From a virus: a stretch of 64,000 nt of DNA. Positions within the stretch are counted from its first letter, which is position 1. Each line of letters starts with the position of its first letter. Below are positions 50,421-58,997 of the stretch, piece by piece. The notes under the pieces are model-generated. The model searched no databases, was not told where the DNA came from, and saw nothing but the letters and a program-made list of their open reading frames with translations. The position numbers and the translations under genes are program-made. The stretch spans positions 112,297-176,296 of IMG/VR virus record IMGVR_UViG_3300047321_000238; one strand, given 5' to 3'.

Positions 50421-50926
50421 TGCTTAACTTAGCTGGAGAATTAAAAAACAGTAATGCAAATGGACCAGGTTTAAGATATGTAATATTCACACAGGGGTGT
50501 TCACACCCCGTTAAGTGTGAAGGATGTCATAATTCTCATACTTGGGAGAAAAGAGACAATATGTTAATAACAGTAGATGAAATGGCATTAGATATTGTAT
50601 CTGAAATGCCATTAATTAATGGTGTAACTTTTTCAGGTGGAGAACCATTTGACCAAGCTGCAGCGTTAACTGAATTGGCTATTAAGTTAAAGTCTGCTGG
50701 ATTAAGTGTGATGTGTTATACAGGTTATACTTATGAACAGATAAGATCCTACGCAGTAATGCGTTCCATGGAATTTACTCAAATGAATCGACTATTAGAC
50801 AATATAGACATATTGGTTGATGGAAAGTTTGATATCAATCAAATTAAATGTGCGGGCCTCTATAGAGGATCTGCTAATCAAAGAATGCTATATTTAGAAA
50901 AAGGACAAATAATCAAAATAGAATAA
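50420..50926 (+). CDS. nrdG: Anaerobic RNR-activating protein
   Basis: 168 residues; ATG shares one base with the upstream stop. QGCSHPVKCEGCHNSHTW carries the iron-sulfur cysteines (C-x5-C-x2-C, two residues longer than usual), TFSGGEPFDQ binds SAM, and ILVDGKF with GSANQRM closes the family pattern. Generates the glycyl radical on NrdD. Confidence 0.88.
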   Translation: MLNLAGELKNSNANGPGLRYVIFTQGCSHPVKCEGCHNSHTWEKRDNMLITVDEMALDIVSEMPLINGVTFSGGEPFDQAAALTELAIKLKSAGLSVMCYTGYTYEQIRSYAVMRSMEFTQMNRLLDNIDILVDGKFDINQIKCAGLYRGSANQRMLYLEKGQIIKIE

Positions 50927-50939
50927 GGAGGTGCATAGT

Positions 50940-51548
50940 ATGCATAAAACATTAGTATTTTTAAAAGGGTTTGCAGATGGCAAAGATTATGACATGTTAC
51001 AGTTAGCTATAACTAAAGCAAGTATACTTCATAAAGACCAAAAGAGAAAGTTAGGAGAACCTTATATAGAACATCCTATGAGAGTTGCTAATAAACTTAA
51101 GATGTTGAAATTGCAAGATGAAAATTTATTAGCGGCAGCATTACTTCATGATGTGTTAGAAGATTGCGAAGTGACAGAAGCTGAATTAAAAGAATGCTTT
51201 AATAAAGAAATTGTTACAATCGTAAAGTTACTTTCTAAGGATAAGGTTATACCTACTGGATTATATTATACGTATATATTATCAGATCCTTTTGCTACTT
51301 TAATTAAGATTGCTGATAGATGTCATAATGTAAGTACCATGGTAGAAGCATTTACTAAGACAAAAATAAAAGAGTATATAGAGGAAACTAATAATTATGT
51401 TATTCCTTTATGTAGAGAAGCCGTAAATTTATATCCTCAATACAATGATGAAATATATCTTATGAAAGATCATATAGAAAGTGTATGCTATGCTCTTGAT
51501 ATTTGCATCAAGGCTATTGATGAAATGGAGCATAAACATGGATTATAA
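50940..51548 (+). CDS. HD-domain (p)ppGpp hydrolase-like protein
   Basis: 202 residues from ATG 50940 (AAGGAGGTGC upstream). YIEHPMRVA, LLHDVLEDCEVT and KIADRCHN give the His, His-Asp and Asp metal ligands in RelA/SpoT hydrolase order. The synthetase domain is absent, as in MESH1-like small alarmone hydrolases. It could lower ppGpp so the infected cell keeps growing. Overlaps the sirtuin gene by 11 bases. Confidence 0.78.
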   Translation: MHKTLVFLKGFADGKDYDMLQLAITKASILHKDQKRKLGEPYIEHPMRVANKLKMLKLQDENLLAAALLHDVLEDCEVTEAELKECFNKEIVTIVKLLSKDKVIPTGLYYTYILSDPFATLIKIADRCHNVSTMVEAFTKTKIKEYIEETNNYVIPLCREAVNLYPQYNDEIYLMKDHIESVCYALDICIKAIDEMEHKHGL

Positions 51549-52254
51549 AACTAAACAATTTAAAGACTTACTAGATAAAAGTAAGAAAATAGTTTTTATG
51601 ACTGGAGCAGGGGTTTCGACTCACTCTGGTATTCCTGACTATAGATCAGCTGGTGGTATTTATACTGATAATCCAGAGTATATGCTTAGTGAAGATTGTT
51701 GGAAAAATGAATATATTAAGTTCCTACAATTTGTAACTGAACATTTTGACATGTCTGGATATGAACCAAATGATATTCATAATTGGATTGCAGGACTTGA
51801 AAAAGATAAAGAGATTACTGTAGTTACTCAAAATATTGATGGGCTTCATCAAAGAAGTGGATCAACTAATGTTATCACTTATCATGGAGATATTAACAAT
51901 TGGGAGTGCAAGGGATGTTTTACAAAATCTTCCTTTGCTGAGATCAAAAATGGAAATAATTATTGTTCGAGATGTGGCTGTAAATTAAGCCCTGAAGTTG
52001 TTCTATATGGACAAGATATCTATTTTGATAAAGATGCATTAGCAAAAGGTAAAATAAAAGAAGCTGATCTTGTTATAGTAATAGGAACATCTCTTTCTGT
52101 ATTTCCTTTTGCTGATTTGGTGCAAGAAGCAATGTTCACAAAATCAGTATTGTTAAATGCAACTGAAACTGCAAATTACTTTAACGCTTTTGATTTAGTA
52201 TTCTTAGAGGATGCTATAGAAGTTATAAAGAGGGTGGAAGATATTGAGTCATAA
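51538..52254 (+). CDS. Sirtuin (Sir2 family NAD-dependent deacylase)
   Basis: 238 residues from ATG 51538, overlapping the HD gene. Complete motif set: TGAGVSTHSGIPDYRS (about 22-37), VTQNIDGLHQRSGS, catalytic His in TYHGD, zinc CKGC...CSRCGC, and VIGTSLSVFPF. Should deacylate or cleave using NAD+. Its intact motifs contrast with the degenerate copy at 43486. Confidence 0.9.
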   Translation: MDYKTKQFKDLLDKSKKIVFMTGAGVSTHSGIPDYRSAGGIYTDNPEYMLSEDCWKNEYIKFLQFVTEHFDMSGYEPNDIHNWIAGLEKDKEITVVTQNIDGLHQRSGSTNVITYHGDINNWECKGCFTKSSFAEIKNGNNYCSRCGCKLSPEVVLYGQDIYFDKDALAKGKIKEADLVIVIGTSLSVFPFADLVQEAMFTKSVLLNATETANYFNAFDLVFLEDAIEVIKRVEDIES

Positions 52255-52621
52255 ACTATATACAACTTACTTAGCCAAAATGAAACAAATACCAGACACT
52301 TGTCAGATAGCTATTATAATGAGGTTCCCTCCGTTCTTGCCTAAGGATGGAGACATTATTCATTGTCCAGAGTTATCGCCAAAAGGAAAACTATTAAATG
52401 TATATAAAGCTGATAAAGACTTTGATACTTTTAAAGATAACCTTTGGCAACAATGGGAAAGCAATGAAGAAGGAGCAATGGATACTCTTAAGTTAATAGA
52501 AGATGCTCTTGAACATAATGATATTTGTTTAGTTTGTTGTGAAAAAAATGTAAATGAATGTCATAGATTATTCTTAGGAGGATACTTTAAATTTTTAGGA
52601 TATGAATGGGAGGAATTATAA
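52244..52621 (+). CDS. DUF488-like protein
   Basis: 125 residues from TTG 52244, overlapping the sirtuin end by 11 bases. IAIIMRFPPFLPKDG start and the CLVCCEKNVNECHRLFLG signature (Cys-Glu-x-Asn, Cys-His-Arg) match DUF488. Biochemical role not established. Probably cotranslated with the sirtuin. Confidence 0.72.
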   Translation: MSHKLYTTYLAKMKQIPDTCQIAIIMRFPPFLPKDGDIIHCPELSPKGKLLNVYKADKDFDTFKDNLWQQWESNEEGAMDTLKLIEDALEHNDICLVCCEKNVNECHRLFLGGYFKFLGYEWEEL

Positions 52622-52950
52622 TGTCAAAGAAAAATACGTACAGAGTACCAATAAACTTAATAAAAAAATTAGGTTTAACTATTGAAGCTGAATCTCAACT
52701 TGATGCAGAAGCACAAGTTGAAGAGTTCTTAGAAAGAAATGTAGAGAGCTTAAAAGGTTATGAAGTAGATTACAATAAAGGAAAAATTACTTGTGATCAA
52801 GATGATGAAATCATTAATGAAATTGCAGAAGACTTTGGAATAAAAGTTGAAGAATATTCTGGTACTGATTACTTTACTGGAGAATCAATTATGAGTGAAG
52901 GATTTGTTCATCAAATAGCTATCGATAATATAAATCCAATATTAAAATAG
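52621..52950 (+). CDS. Unknown acidic protein, 109 residues
   Basis: ATG 52621 overlaps the preceding stop by one base and has GGGAGGAA upstream. Acidic alpha/beta (ESQLDAEAQVEEFLERN, DQDDEIINEIAEDFG). No family recognised. Confidence 0.62.
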   Translation: MSKKNTYRVPINLIKKLGLTIEAESQLDAEAQVEEFLERNVESLKGYEVDYNKGKITCDQDDEIINEIAEDFGIKVEEYSGTDYFTGESIMSEGFVHQIAIDNINPILK

Positions 52951-52961
52951 GGGGAATTGCA

Positions 52962-53540
52962 TTGCATCAATATAAAGGAGCTATTATAGCTCATATAGGA
53001 CCTATGTTTGGAGGAAAGACATCAGCATTAATTTCAGATGTTATTAAGTTCAAAATAGCTAAGTATAATACAGTGTTATTCAAACCTAAGAAAGATGAAA
53101 GATATGCTAAAGATGCAGTAGTGAATCATCGAGGCGAAGAACTTGAAGCTATAAATGTAACAAGTATCTGTGATGTATTAAACTATATGAAAGAGAATCC
53201 AGAAGTAGACATTATAGCTATTGATGAATTTCAATTTCTTAAGGACAATCTATTAGGTAGTGAATATCTTGTTGGAAACTTAATTCACAATATCTTATTA
53301 GGTAACAAGACTTTAATTATATCAGGATTGGATTTAGATAGTGATTTAATTCCATTTGATAATGTTAGAAATCTATTGCCATATTGTACTCATATAAATA
53401 AGCATAAAGCTGTTTGTATGGTTTGTGGAGCAGATGCTACAACTAGTTATTGCAAAGTAGAAAAAGATGATCAAGAGTTAATCGGTGGTTCAGATCTTTA
53501 CGAACCTAGATGTTATCATTGTCATAGTTTAAAAGAATAA
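52962..53540 (+). CDS. tdk: Thymidine kinase
   Basis: 192 residues from TTG 52962 (GGGGGAAT upstream). P-loop GPMFGGKTSAL, DEFQF (Mg-binding), SGLDLDS and the C-terminal zinc site CMVCGADATTSYC ... YEPRCYHCH are complete. Salvages thymidine to dTMP, which Tmk then phosphorylates. Confidence 0.92.
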   Translation: MHQYKGAIIAHIGPMFGGKTSALISDVIKFKIAKYNTVLFKPKKDERYAKDAVVNHRGEELEAINVTSICDVLNYMKENPEVDIIAIDEFQFLKDNLLGSEYLVGNLIHNILLGNKTLIISGLDLDSDLIPFDNVRNLLPYCTHINKHKAVCMVCGADATTSYCKVEKDDQELIGGSDLYEPRCYHCHSLKE

Positions 53541-53543
53541 TCA

Positions 53544-53570
53544 AAGAAGGGTGTAATTCCCTTCTTATAA
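53544..53570 (+). terminator. Intrinsic terminator (weak tail)
   Basis: Perfect AAGAAGGG/CCCTTCTT hairpin with 7-nt loop, A/T tail, located just before the next ribosome site. Confidence 0.65.
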
Positions 53571-53585
53571 AAAGGAGGGATAATT

Positions 53586-54224
53586 ATGCAATCTTATTGT
53601 GTTAATAAATTAGATATAAAAGGTTCAGAAAAAGAAGTTAAGAATTTTTTAAATGATTTTTCTTCATCGATAATTAATTTTAGTATGTTTGAAATTGTTG
53701 ATTGTCCAGCTAGTGTCGTAACCTTTGAAAATTGGGCAATACGTAATTGGGGAACAAATGGAGATATATTTAATTGTAGTTCTTATTCAGAAGTAATGTC
53801 TTCTTATGAAGAAAATAATGGAGTTGTAAAAGTAAGTATTTATTACTACACTAAAGATACTCCAAATGAAACATTCGTAAAGAGAGCTTCAAAGATATAT
53901 CCTAAGTTAACTTTTATTATAAGTTACTATGAACCTAATGTATTATGCACTGGAAAAACAACATATAAAAAAGGTATAGATGAAGACGGTGCAGACTATT
54001 ATGAAGTAGATGAAGAAAATAGAGATGCAACAACTATATATGTATACGAATTCGCTATGAAAGAAAATCTTATATCTTTAGATGAATTATCAGAAGCTGT
54101 AAGAAGCTCATCATCTATTGTTAAGAATTATTTTAAAATAGATAAAGAAGAAGATGATCTTGTTTTAGACTTTAATGTTATAAAACAAGAATACTTAGAC
54201 AACCTGAGTAAAGGAGATGATTAA
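53586..54224 (+). CDS. YubB/api92 ferredoxin-like fold protein
   Basis: 212 residues, AAGGAGGGAT upstream. FENWAIRNWGTNGDIFN, then KRASKIYPKLTFIISYYEPN and the Cys-Thr-Gly step follow the plan of phage and plasmid api92/YubB-like proteins (Trp-Gly-Thr motif, parallel strand, YYE). Function unknown in the family. Confidence 0.6.
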   Translation: MQSYCVNKLDIKGSEKEVKNFLNDFSSSIINFSMFEIVDCPASVVTFENWAIRNWGTNGDIFNCSSYSEVMSSYEENNGVVKVSIYYYTKDTPNETFVKRASKIYPKLTFIISYYEPNVLCTGKTTYKKGIDEDGADYYEVDEENRDATTIYVYEFAMKENLISLDELSEAVRSSSSIVKNYFKIDKEEDDLVLDFNVIKQEYLDNLSKGDD

Positions 54225-54226
54225 TA

Positions 54227-54490
54227 TTGTCTAAATATGTTTATTATAAAGTAGTGAAATCAGAAGAACACATGCTTTATACAAAAGAAATAGCTTCAAT
54301 ATATGATTTATATCTTCCTAATGGGGATCCTAGACAAAAATTAGTTTCTAATATATTAAAAGATTATATAAAAAAGAATATTGAAAATTATGAACGTATA
54401 TATTATGAAACAAGATATGGGCTTAGAGAAGTATTTTCTGCTAGTATTTACGAACCAGCAATGGAAGCATATTTCAAAGAGGGGGTATAA
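54227..54490 (+). CDS. Unknown 87-residue protein
   Basis: TTG start at 54227, two bases after the upstream stop, with AAAGGAGATGA upstream. Tyr- and Lys-rich, helical. No family recognised. Confidence 0.6.
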   Translation: MSKYVYYKVVKSEEHMLYTKEIASIYDLYLPNGDPRQKLVSNILKDYIKKNIENYERIYYETRYGLREVFSASIYEPAMEAYFKEGV

Positions 54491-54491
54491 C

Positions 54492-54764
54492 ATGTTTGAA
54501 CTTAAAACTTTTTATGCTAATTTAACTAATAATCAAAAACTTGATATGATACAATTGTTTTATAATATGTATTACAATACAAATCAGGATGCAGCATTAT
54601 ATGGAGATGAATATTATTATTTAACTGCAGAAATACTGTTAGGAAGATTACCTATTAAGCTTCAATACTTAGCAGATAATTTTGTAGAAATACTATTAGA
54701 TTTGTATCCAGACTTTAAACCATACTATAAACCATTTTTAGAAGAAGGTGAGACTTATCAATAA
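54492..54764 (+). CDS. Unknown 90-residue helical protein
   Basis: ATG 54492 with GAGGGGG upstream; an in-frame ATG at 54381 lies inside the previous gene. Tyr-rich acidic helices (DMIQLFYNMYYNTNQDAALY). Overlaps the ligase start by 17 bases. Confidence 0.58.
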   Translation: MFELKTFYANLTNNQKLDMIQLFYNMYYNTNQDAALYGDEYYYLTAEILLGRLPIKLQYLADNFVEILLDLYPDFKPYYKPFLEEGETYQ

Positions 54765-56817
54765 AGAAGAATTAAAAGCTTTGTTAGCTTATTATGATGA
54801 CTTATATTATAATCAAGACATAAGTGAGATATCAGATTTTGAATACAATGTATTAAAAGAGAAGTACATTAAAAAGTATGGAGAATATGATTATATACCT
54901 GGAGAAGCATCTAAGGATAGTAAAAAATATACACATACAACTAATATATCTTCATTATCAAAATTACAAATAACTGATGAAGCAGGTATTAGAGAAAACC
55001 TTGAAAGATTATGGCCCGTTGTTATTCAAGAAAAGATGGATGGATTAACATTAGTTACTTATCCAAGCGGAGAAGATGTAACTCGTGGCAATGGTCACAT
55101 AGGAGAAATAGTTACTGAAAATGTCAAGAAAGTAGATGGCATTGGAGATAAACTAGCTTATCCAGTTAGATCAGAAGTAGTTATGCTGCATTCTGAATTC
55201 AATAGAATAAATACAGAAAGAGTAGCAAGTGGATTAGAACCATTTGAAAACTGTAGAAATGCAGCTGCTGGAATGCTAAGACAAAAAGATTCTAATAAAG
55301 TTCAAGGTCTTAAAGCATTTGCATATAATATGATATTTGATGAAGAAGAAATTGACGAAGAAGATGCAGATGCAGAAAATCCAAACGCCAGAGCTCAAGT
55401 TCAAATTGAATCATTAGAAATGCTTGGTTGGAATACAGTTGATTCTTATGAGCCAACAGATATAGATGATGCTATGGAATATATCATGAACTATGATAGA
55501 TCTGTATTAGATTTTGATATTGATGGATTAGTTATAAAACATAATGGAAATAAAATATTTGGACAAACATCACATCACCCATTAAATGCAATAGCAATTA
55601 AGTTTGCACCAGAAGGTGGATGGACTACTTTAATAGATATTGAATGGTCTGTTGGTCGTACAGGCAAAGTTGTGCCTAAAGCTATATTTGAACCAATAAG
55701 TATATTAGGTTCTACAGTTACTAAAGCTACCCTACACAATATTGGAATAGTAAATGCACTTGGATTAAATATGACTGAGAGCATTGGCAAGAATGGAGAT
55801 TGTATTACAAAGATATTTGTAATCAAAGCTAATGATGTTATACCAGCTATAATAGACGTAGAACACGCTCCACTTGATACTAAGAACTTATACTCTAAAA
55901 GTATATGGGAACCAACAACATGTCCAGATTGTGGCTCGGAACTTAGAAAAGAAAAGGACCAATTATATTGTAGCAATGAAAATTGTTCAAGTAGAGTATT
56001 AAATAGATTAATACATTTATCTGAAAGAGATAGATTTAATATCGAAGATCTCGGAGAAGAAACAGCAATTAAATTAATAGCTAAATATAAGAACAAATTA
56101 GAATTAATATTAACTCAAATTGAAAATAGTTATGAAGTAATGACTGAAGAAGATTATGATGAAGGAATCATAATTGAAGAGGCTATAGTTAAAGAAAAAC
56201 TTGAGAAGTTACATCCAAGCTTTATATATGAATTAACTTTAGATGATATTAAATCATTAGAAGGTTTTGCTGAAAAATCAGCTACTAATTTATATAACGA
56301 GATTCAAAACTCTAAGAATATTGATTTTGATAAATTTTTAGCAGGATGTGGTATTCATTTAGTCGGAAGAAGAACATCTAAAGACATTGCTGAATTCTAT
56401 TATAGTCCAAAAGACATGTCAGAAGTCGAAGCATTTGCATATGATTATGCCGATGGGTTTAAGAAGTTATCAACTTTAAAAGGAATAGGTAAAGAAACTA
56501 TAGCTAGTTTAACTGAATATTATGGACCATATATAATTCCTTTTGGAGAATATGGATTAAATATTAAAGATGTTATTCCTAAAAAGAAAGCAACTAATCA
56601 AATGTCTATTGTAGTCACAGGAGCATTTGATAAATCTCGTGAAGAGATAAAAGCTATGATTGAAGATGCTGGCCATAAGATGGCTGGTTCAGTTAGTAAG
56701 AGCACTGCTTATTTATTAGCGGCTCCAGGTGAAGAAAGCACTAGTAAGTATACAAAAGCTATAGAAGTTAATACTACAATAATTCATACATTGGAAGAGT
56801 TAGAAGAAATATTATGA
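54748..56817 (+). CDS. ligA: NAD-dependent DNA ligase
   Basis: 689 residues from GTG 54748. Adenylation domain with Lys96 in QEKMDGL and TRGNGHIGE, OB fold, zinc finger CPDCGSEL ... CSNENC, helix-hairpin-helix region and a C-terminal BRCT domain (SIVVTGAFDKSREEIKAMIE). Complete bacterial LigA architecture. It uses NAD+ as cofactor, so phage replication depends on the NAD pool. Confidence 0.93.
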   Translation: MRLINKEELKALLAYYDDLYYNQDISEISDFEYNVLKEKYIKKYGEYDYIPGEASKDSKKYTHTTNISSLSKLQITDEAGIRENLERLWPVVIQEKMDGLTLVTYPSGEDVTRGNGHIGEIVTENVKKVDGIGDKLAYPVRSEVVMLHSEFNRINTERVASGLEPFENCRNAAAGMLRQKDSNKVQGLKAFAYNMIFDEEEIDEEDADAENPNARAQVQIESLEMLGWNTVDSYEPTDIDDAMEYIMNYDRSVLDFDIDGLVIKHNGNKIFGQTSHHPLNAIAIKFAPEGGWTTLIDIEWSVGRTGKVVPKAIFEPISILGSTVTKATLHNIGIVNALGLNMTESIGKNGDCITKIFVIKANDVIPAIIDVEHAPLDTKNLYSKSIWEPTTCPDCGSELRKEKDQLYCSNENCSSRVLNRLIHLSERDRFNIEDLGEETAIKLIAKYKNKLELILTQIENSYEVMTEEDYDEGIIIEEAIVKEKLEKLHPSFIYELTLDDIKSLEGFAEKSATNLYNEIQNSKNIDFDKFLAGCGIHLVGRRTSKDIAEFYYSPKDMSEVEAFAYDYADGFKKLSTLKGIGKETIASLTEYYGPYIIPFGEYGLNIKDVIPKKKATNQMSIVVTGAFDKSREEIKAMIEDAGHKMAGSVSKSTAYLLAAPGEESTSKYTKAIEVNTTIIHTLEELEEIL

Positions 56818-56837
56818 TAGAAATGTGAGGGGTTCTT

Positions 56838-57356
56838 ATGGGGAGAAAACCATATACTGATTTAGAAAAAACTTTAATGTGTGAATTAGCAAAGGTAACT
56901 AACAATATATTATATGTTGCTAAAGTTACTGGAGCTAGCACCATGACTGTTACTACTTTTTTAAAAGACAAAGGAATTGTATTACATGCTAAAGATAAAA
57001 TATTTGTAAGAGATACAGTAACTGCAGAACATTACAACAGAGTAATGGAAGGTGAAACTTTAACTGACTTAAGTGAAGAAACAGGTAAGACGAATCATTT
57101 ATTATCTGCAAGATTTATGTACTATTCAAAGAAATTTAATAAAAATAAAGTAAATGCTGGTAAAAACAATACAGCTAAAAAAGATAAAGAAGCAGAACTT
57201 TGGGTTGATCTTATAAACAATAAAGAAAAAACAATGACTCAAATAGCTTCAGAAGAAGGACTGTCTTTGTCTGGTGTTTCTAGAAGAGTTAAGAGATATC
57301 TAAATAGAAATAATTCTGAAAATGATTTCAGACACAAACAAGAGATAAATAATTAA
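56838..57356 (+). CDS. Helix-turn-helix protein
   Basis: 172 residues; GAGGGG upstream. Three successive HTH-like units (ILYVAKVTGASTMTVTTFLK, TLTDLSEETGKTNHLLSARF, TMTQIASEEGLSLSGVSRRV) with a basic linker. Likely a DNA-binding regulator. Directly upstream of the MazF-like toxin, so it may control it. Confidence 0.65.
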   Translation: MGRKPYTDLEKTLMCELAKVTNNILYVAKVTGASTMTVTTFLKDKGIVLHAKDKIFVRDTVTAEHYNRVMEGETLTDLSEETGKTNHLLSARFMYYSKKFNKNKVNAGKNNTAKKDKEAELWVDLINNKEKTMTQIASEEGLSLSGVSRRVKRYLNRNNSENDFRHKQEINN

Positions 57357-57357
57357 A

Positions 57358-57392
57358 TAGCAGTGGGAATACAAATTTCCCTCTTGCTATTA
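57358..57392 (+). terminator. Hairpin between HTH and MazF-like genes
   Basis: TAGCA/TGCTA and GGGAA/TTCCC stems form one interrupted hairpin. The T tail is weak, so it may be an attenuator. Confidence 0.5.
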
Positions 57393-57411
57393 ACTAAGAA
57401 AGCGGTGTAAA

Positions 57412-57816
57412 ATGGATATAGAAAACAAAATAAGAACATATAGCAAGATTGTTACTAGAGGTGATATAGTCTGGCTAAAGAAAGATCTTTCTTTCAATTT
57501 AGGGGAAAATGTACAAGACATACATAGACCTTATGTTGTAATTTCTAACAATACTAATAATGACCTGTGTCCTACAATTAATTTAGCATGTCTATCAAAG
57601 CAAGTTGGAAAAGCAAATTATCCAATGCATGTATTAGTATGCGGAAATAAGTATGGCTTAGATTTTGATAGTGTTATATATGTAGAACAAATCATTACAA
57701 TAAATAAAAAAGAGATAGCTGATAAAATCGCAAGATTAGATGCTTATGATTTAAAGAAGCTAGACAAGGCTATTTTTATTCAACTTATAGATGAAAAACA
57801 AACTATCTATGCTTAA
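57412..57816 (+). CDS. MazF/PemK-like endoribonuclease
   Basis: 134 residues, AGAAAGCGGTG upstream. TRGDIVWLKKDLSFN, HRPYVVISNNTNND, INLACLSKQ and VIYVEQIITINKKEI follow the MazF/PemK core, including the Arg-Pro-x-Val strand and Thr/Ser of the cleavage site. No AbrB-like or other typical antitoxin gene is adjacent. Possibly cleaves host mRNA. Confidence 0.78.
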   Translation: MDIENKIRTYSKIVTRGDIVWLKKDLSFNLGENVQDIHRPYVVISNNTNNDLCPTINLACLSKQVGKANYPMHVLVCGNKYGLDFDSVIYVEQIITINKKEIADKIARLDAYDLKKLDKAIFIQLIDEKQTIYA

Positions 57817-57841
57817 ATAATATTATATGGGGGAATTATAG

Positions 57842-58696
57842 ATGAATGTTAAATTAATTGCGAATACGGAAAATCCAGAATTAGTAATAGCTACAGCTGC
57901 AAAATTATGTTATTCTGCATCAAATATTAAAGATTTAATGGACAACCTTACTACAAACAATATTGAAGGTTTTATACAAATGCTAGCTGATATGGGACAT
58001 GAATCACCATTTGAACATGTATCATTCACTTTTGCAGTAGAAGATGTTTCAAGAGTACTTGAACAACAATTAACTAGACATAGAATTGCTAGTTATTCTA
58101 TTCAAAGTGGTAGATATGTAGAAAGAGGAAATGCTGAATTCTATATGCCTGGAGATATTAAAGAAAATGAAGAAGCTAAAAGTATCTATATGGATATCAT
58201 AGAAGGAACTAAGGATGCATATGAAAAAATATGGCAAGCTTTACTTCATCAATATTTAATAACTTATTATGAATCAAACTCTAAATTAAAAATACTTAAT
58301 ATTGGAGATAGAGATGTTTGTTTTAAATTCTTTAGTGAAGATAAGGACCTTAAAATTATTTATAACAAATATAAGAAAAAAGCAGTAGAGAATGCTAGAA
58401 TGGTGTTTCCTAATTCTCTTAAGACTAAGATTATATTTACTATGAATGCAAGAACATTATTTAATTTCTTTGCTCATAGATGTTGTAATAGAGCCCAAGA
58501 TGAAATAAAAGAATTAGCTTATATTTTACTTGCAATAGTAAAAGGTGTTGCACCTAATATATTTAAGAATGCTGGACCTCATTGTAAAACACTTAAATAC
58601 TGTCCAGAAAATAATATGCAATGCGATCAATTAAAGGGACTAATACCAACACATAAAGATGTTGTAAATCTAATTAAAACAAGTTGGAATAAATAA
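57842..58696 (+). CDS. thyX: Flavin-dependent thymidylate synthase
   Basis: 284 residues, TGGGGGAA upstream. The ThyX signature RHRIASYSIQSGRY (79-92) is complete, with HESPFEHVSFTF upstream and NARTLFNFFAHRCC downstream. Methylates dUMP to dTMP with FAD. A little longer than most ThyX (about 230-260). Confidence 0.92.
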   Translation: MNVKLIANTENPELVIATAAKLCYSASNIKDLMDNLTTNNIEGFIQMLADMGHESPFEHVSFTFAVEDVSRVLEQQLTRHRIASYSIQSGRYVERGNAEFYMPGDIKENEEAKSIYMDIIEGTKDAYEKIWQALLHQYLITYYESNSKLKILNIGDRDVCFKFFSEDKDLKIIYNKYKKKAVENARMVFPNSLKTKIIFTMNARTLFNFFAHRCCNRAQDEIKELAYILLAIVKGVAPNIFKNAGPHCKTLKYCPENNMQCDQLKGLIPTHKDVVNLIKTSWNK

Positions 58697-58718
58697 TTCA
58701 TTCGAAGGGGGATGAAAT

Positions 58719-58997
58719 ATGTTTATAGTAACAATAGTAGCTCTTATTCTAAATCTATTATGTTTAAGGGTTTTTGCAAAAGAAGAATTATATCTAAATG
58801 GTTTTGTTTTAACGTTAGGAATCTTCGTAAGCATAATTCCTTATGTTAATATTATAGCACTTATAGTATTTGCTATTTGGGTTGCAATACTTAAAATAGA
58901 AAATATTGATGTAGATATAGATGAATTCGCTAAGAAGATATTCTTTGTAAAGGATAAAAAAGATGATGACAACTTTAAAGGAAAAGGATATCGTTAA
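58719..58997 (+). CDS. Small membrane protein, 92 residues
   Basis: AGGGGGATG precedes the ATG. Two hydrophobic segments (FIVTIVALILNLLCL and GIFVSIIPYVNIIALIVFAI) then a charged Lys/Asp tail. Overlaps the next gene by 35 bases. Function unknown. Confidence 0.6.
   Translation: MFIVTIVALILNLLCLRVFAKEELYLNGFVLTLGIFVSIIPYVNIIALIVFAIWVAILKIENIDVDIDEFAKKIFFVKDKKDDDNFKGKGYR

Noticed and set aside
55575-56096. 173-codon minus-strand frame inside ligA
   Set aside because: Ligase on the + strand has full domain signatures across this interval; the reverse frame has none.
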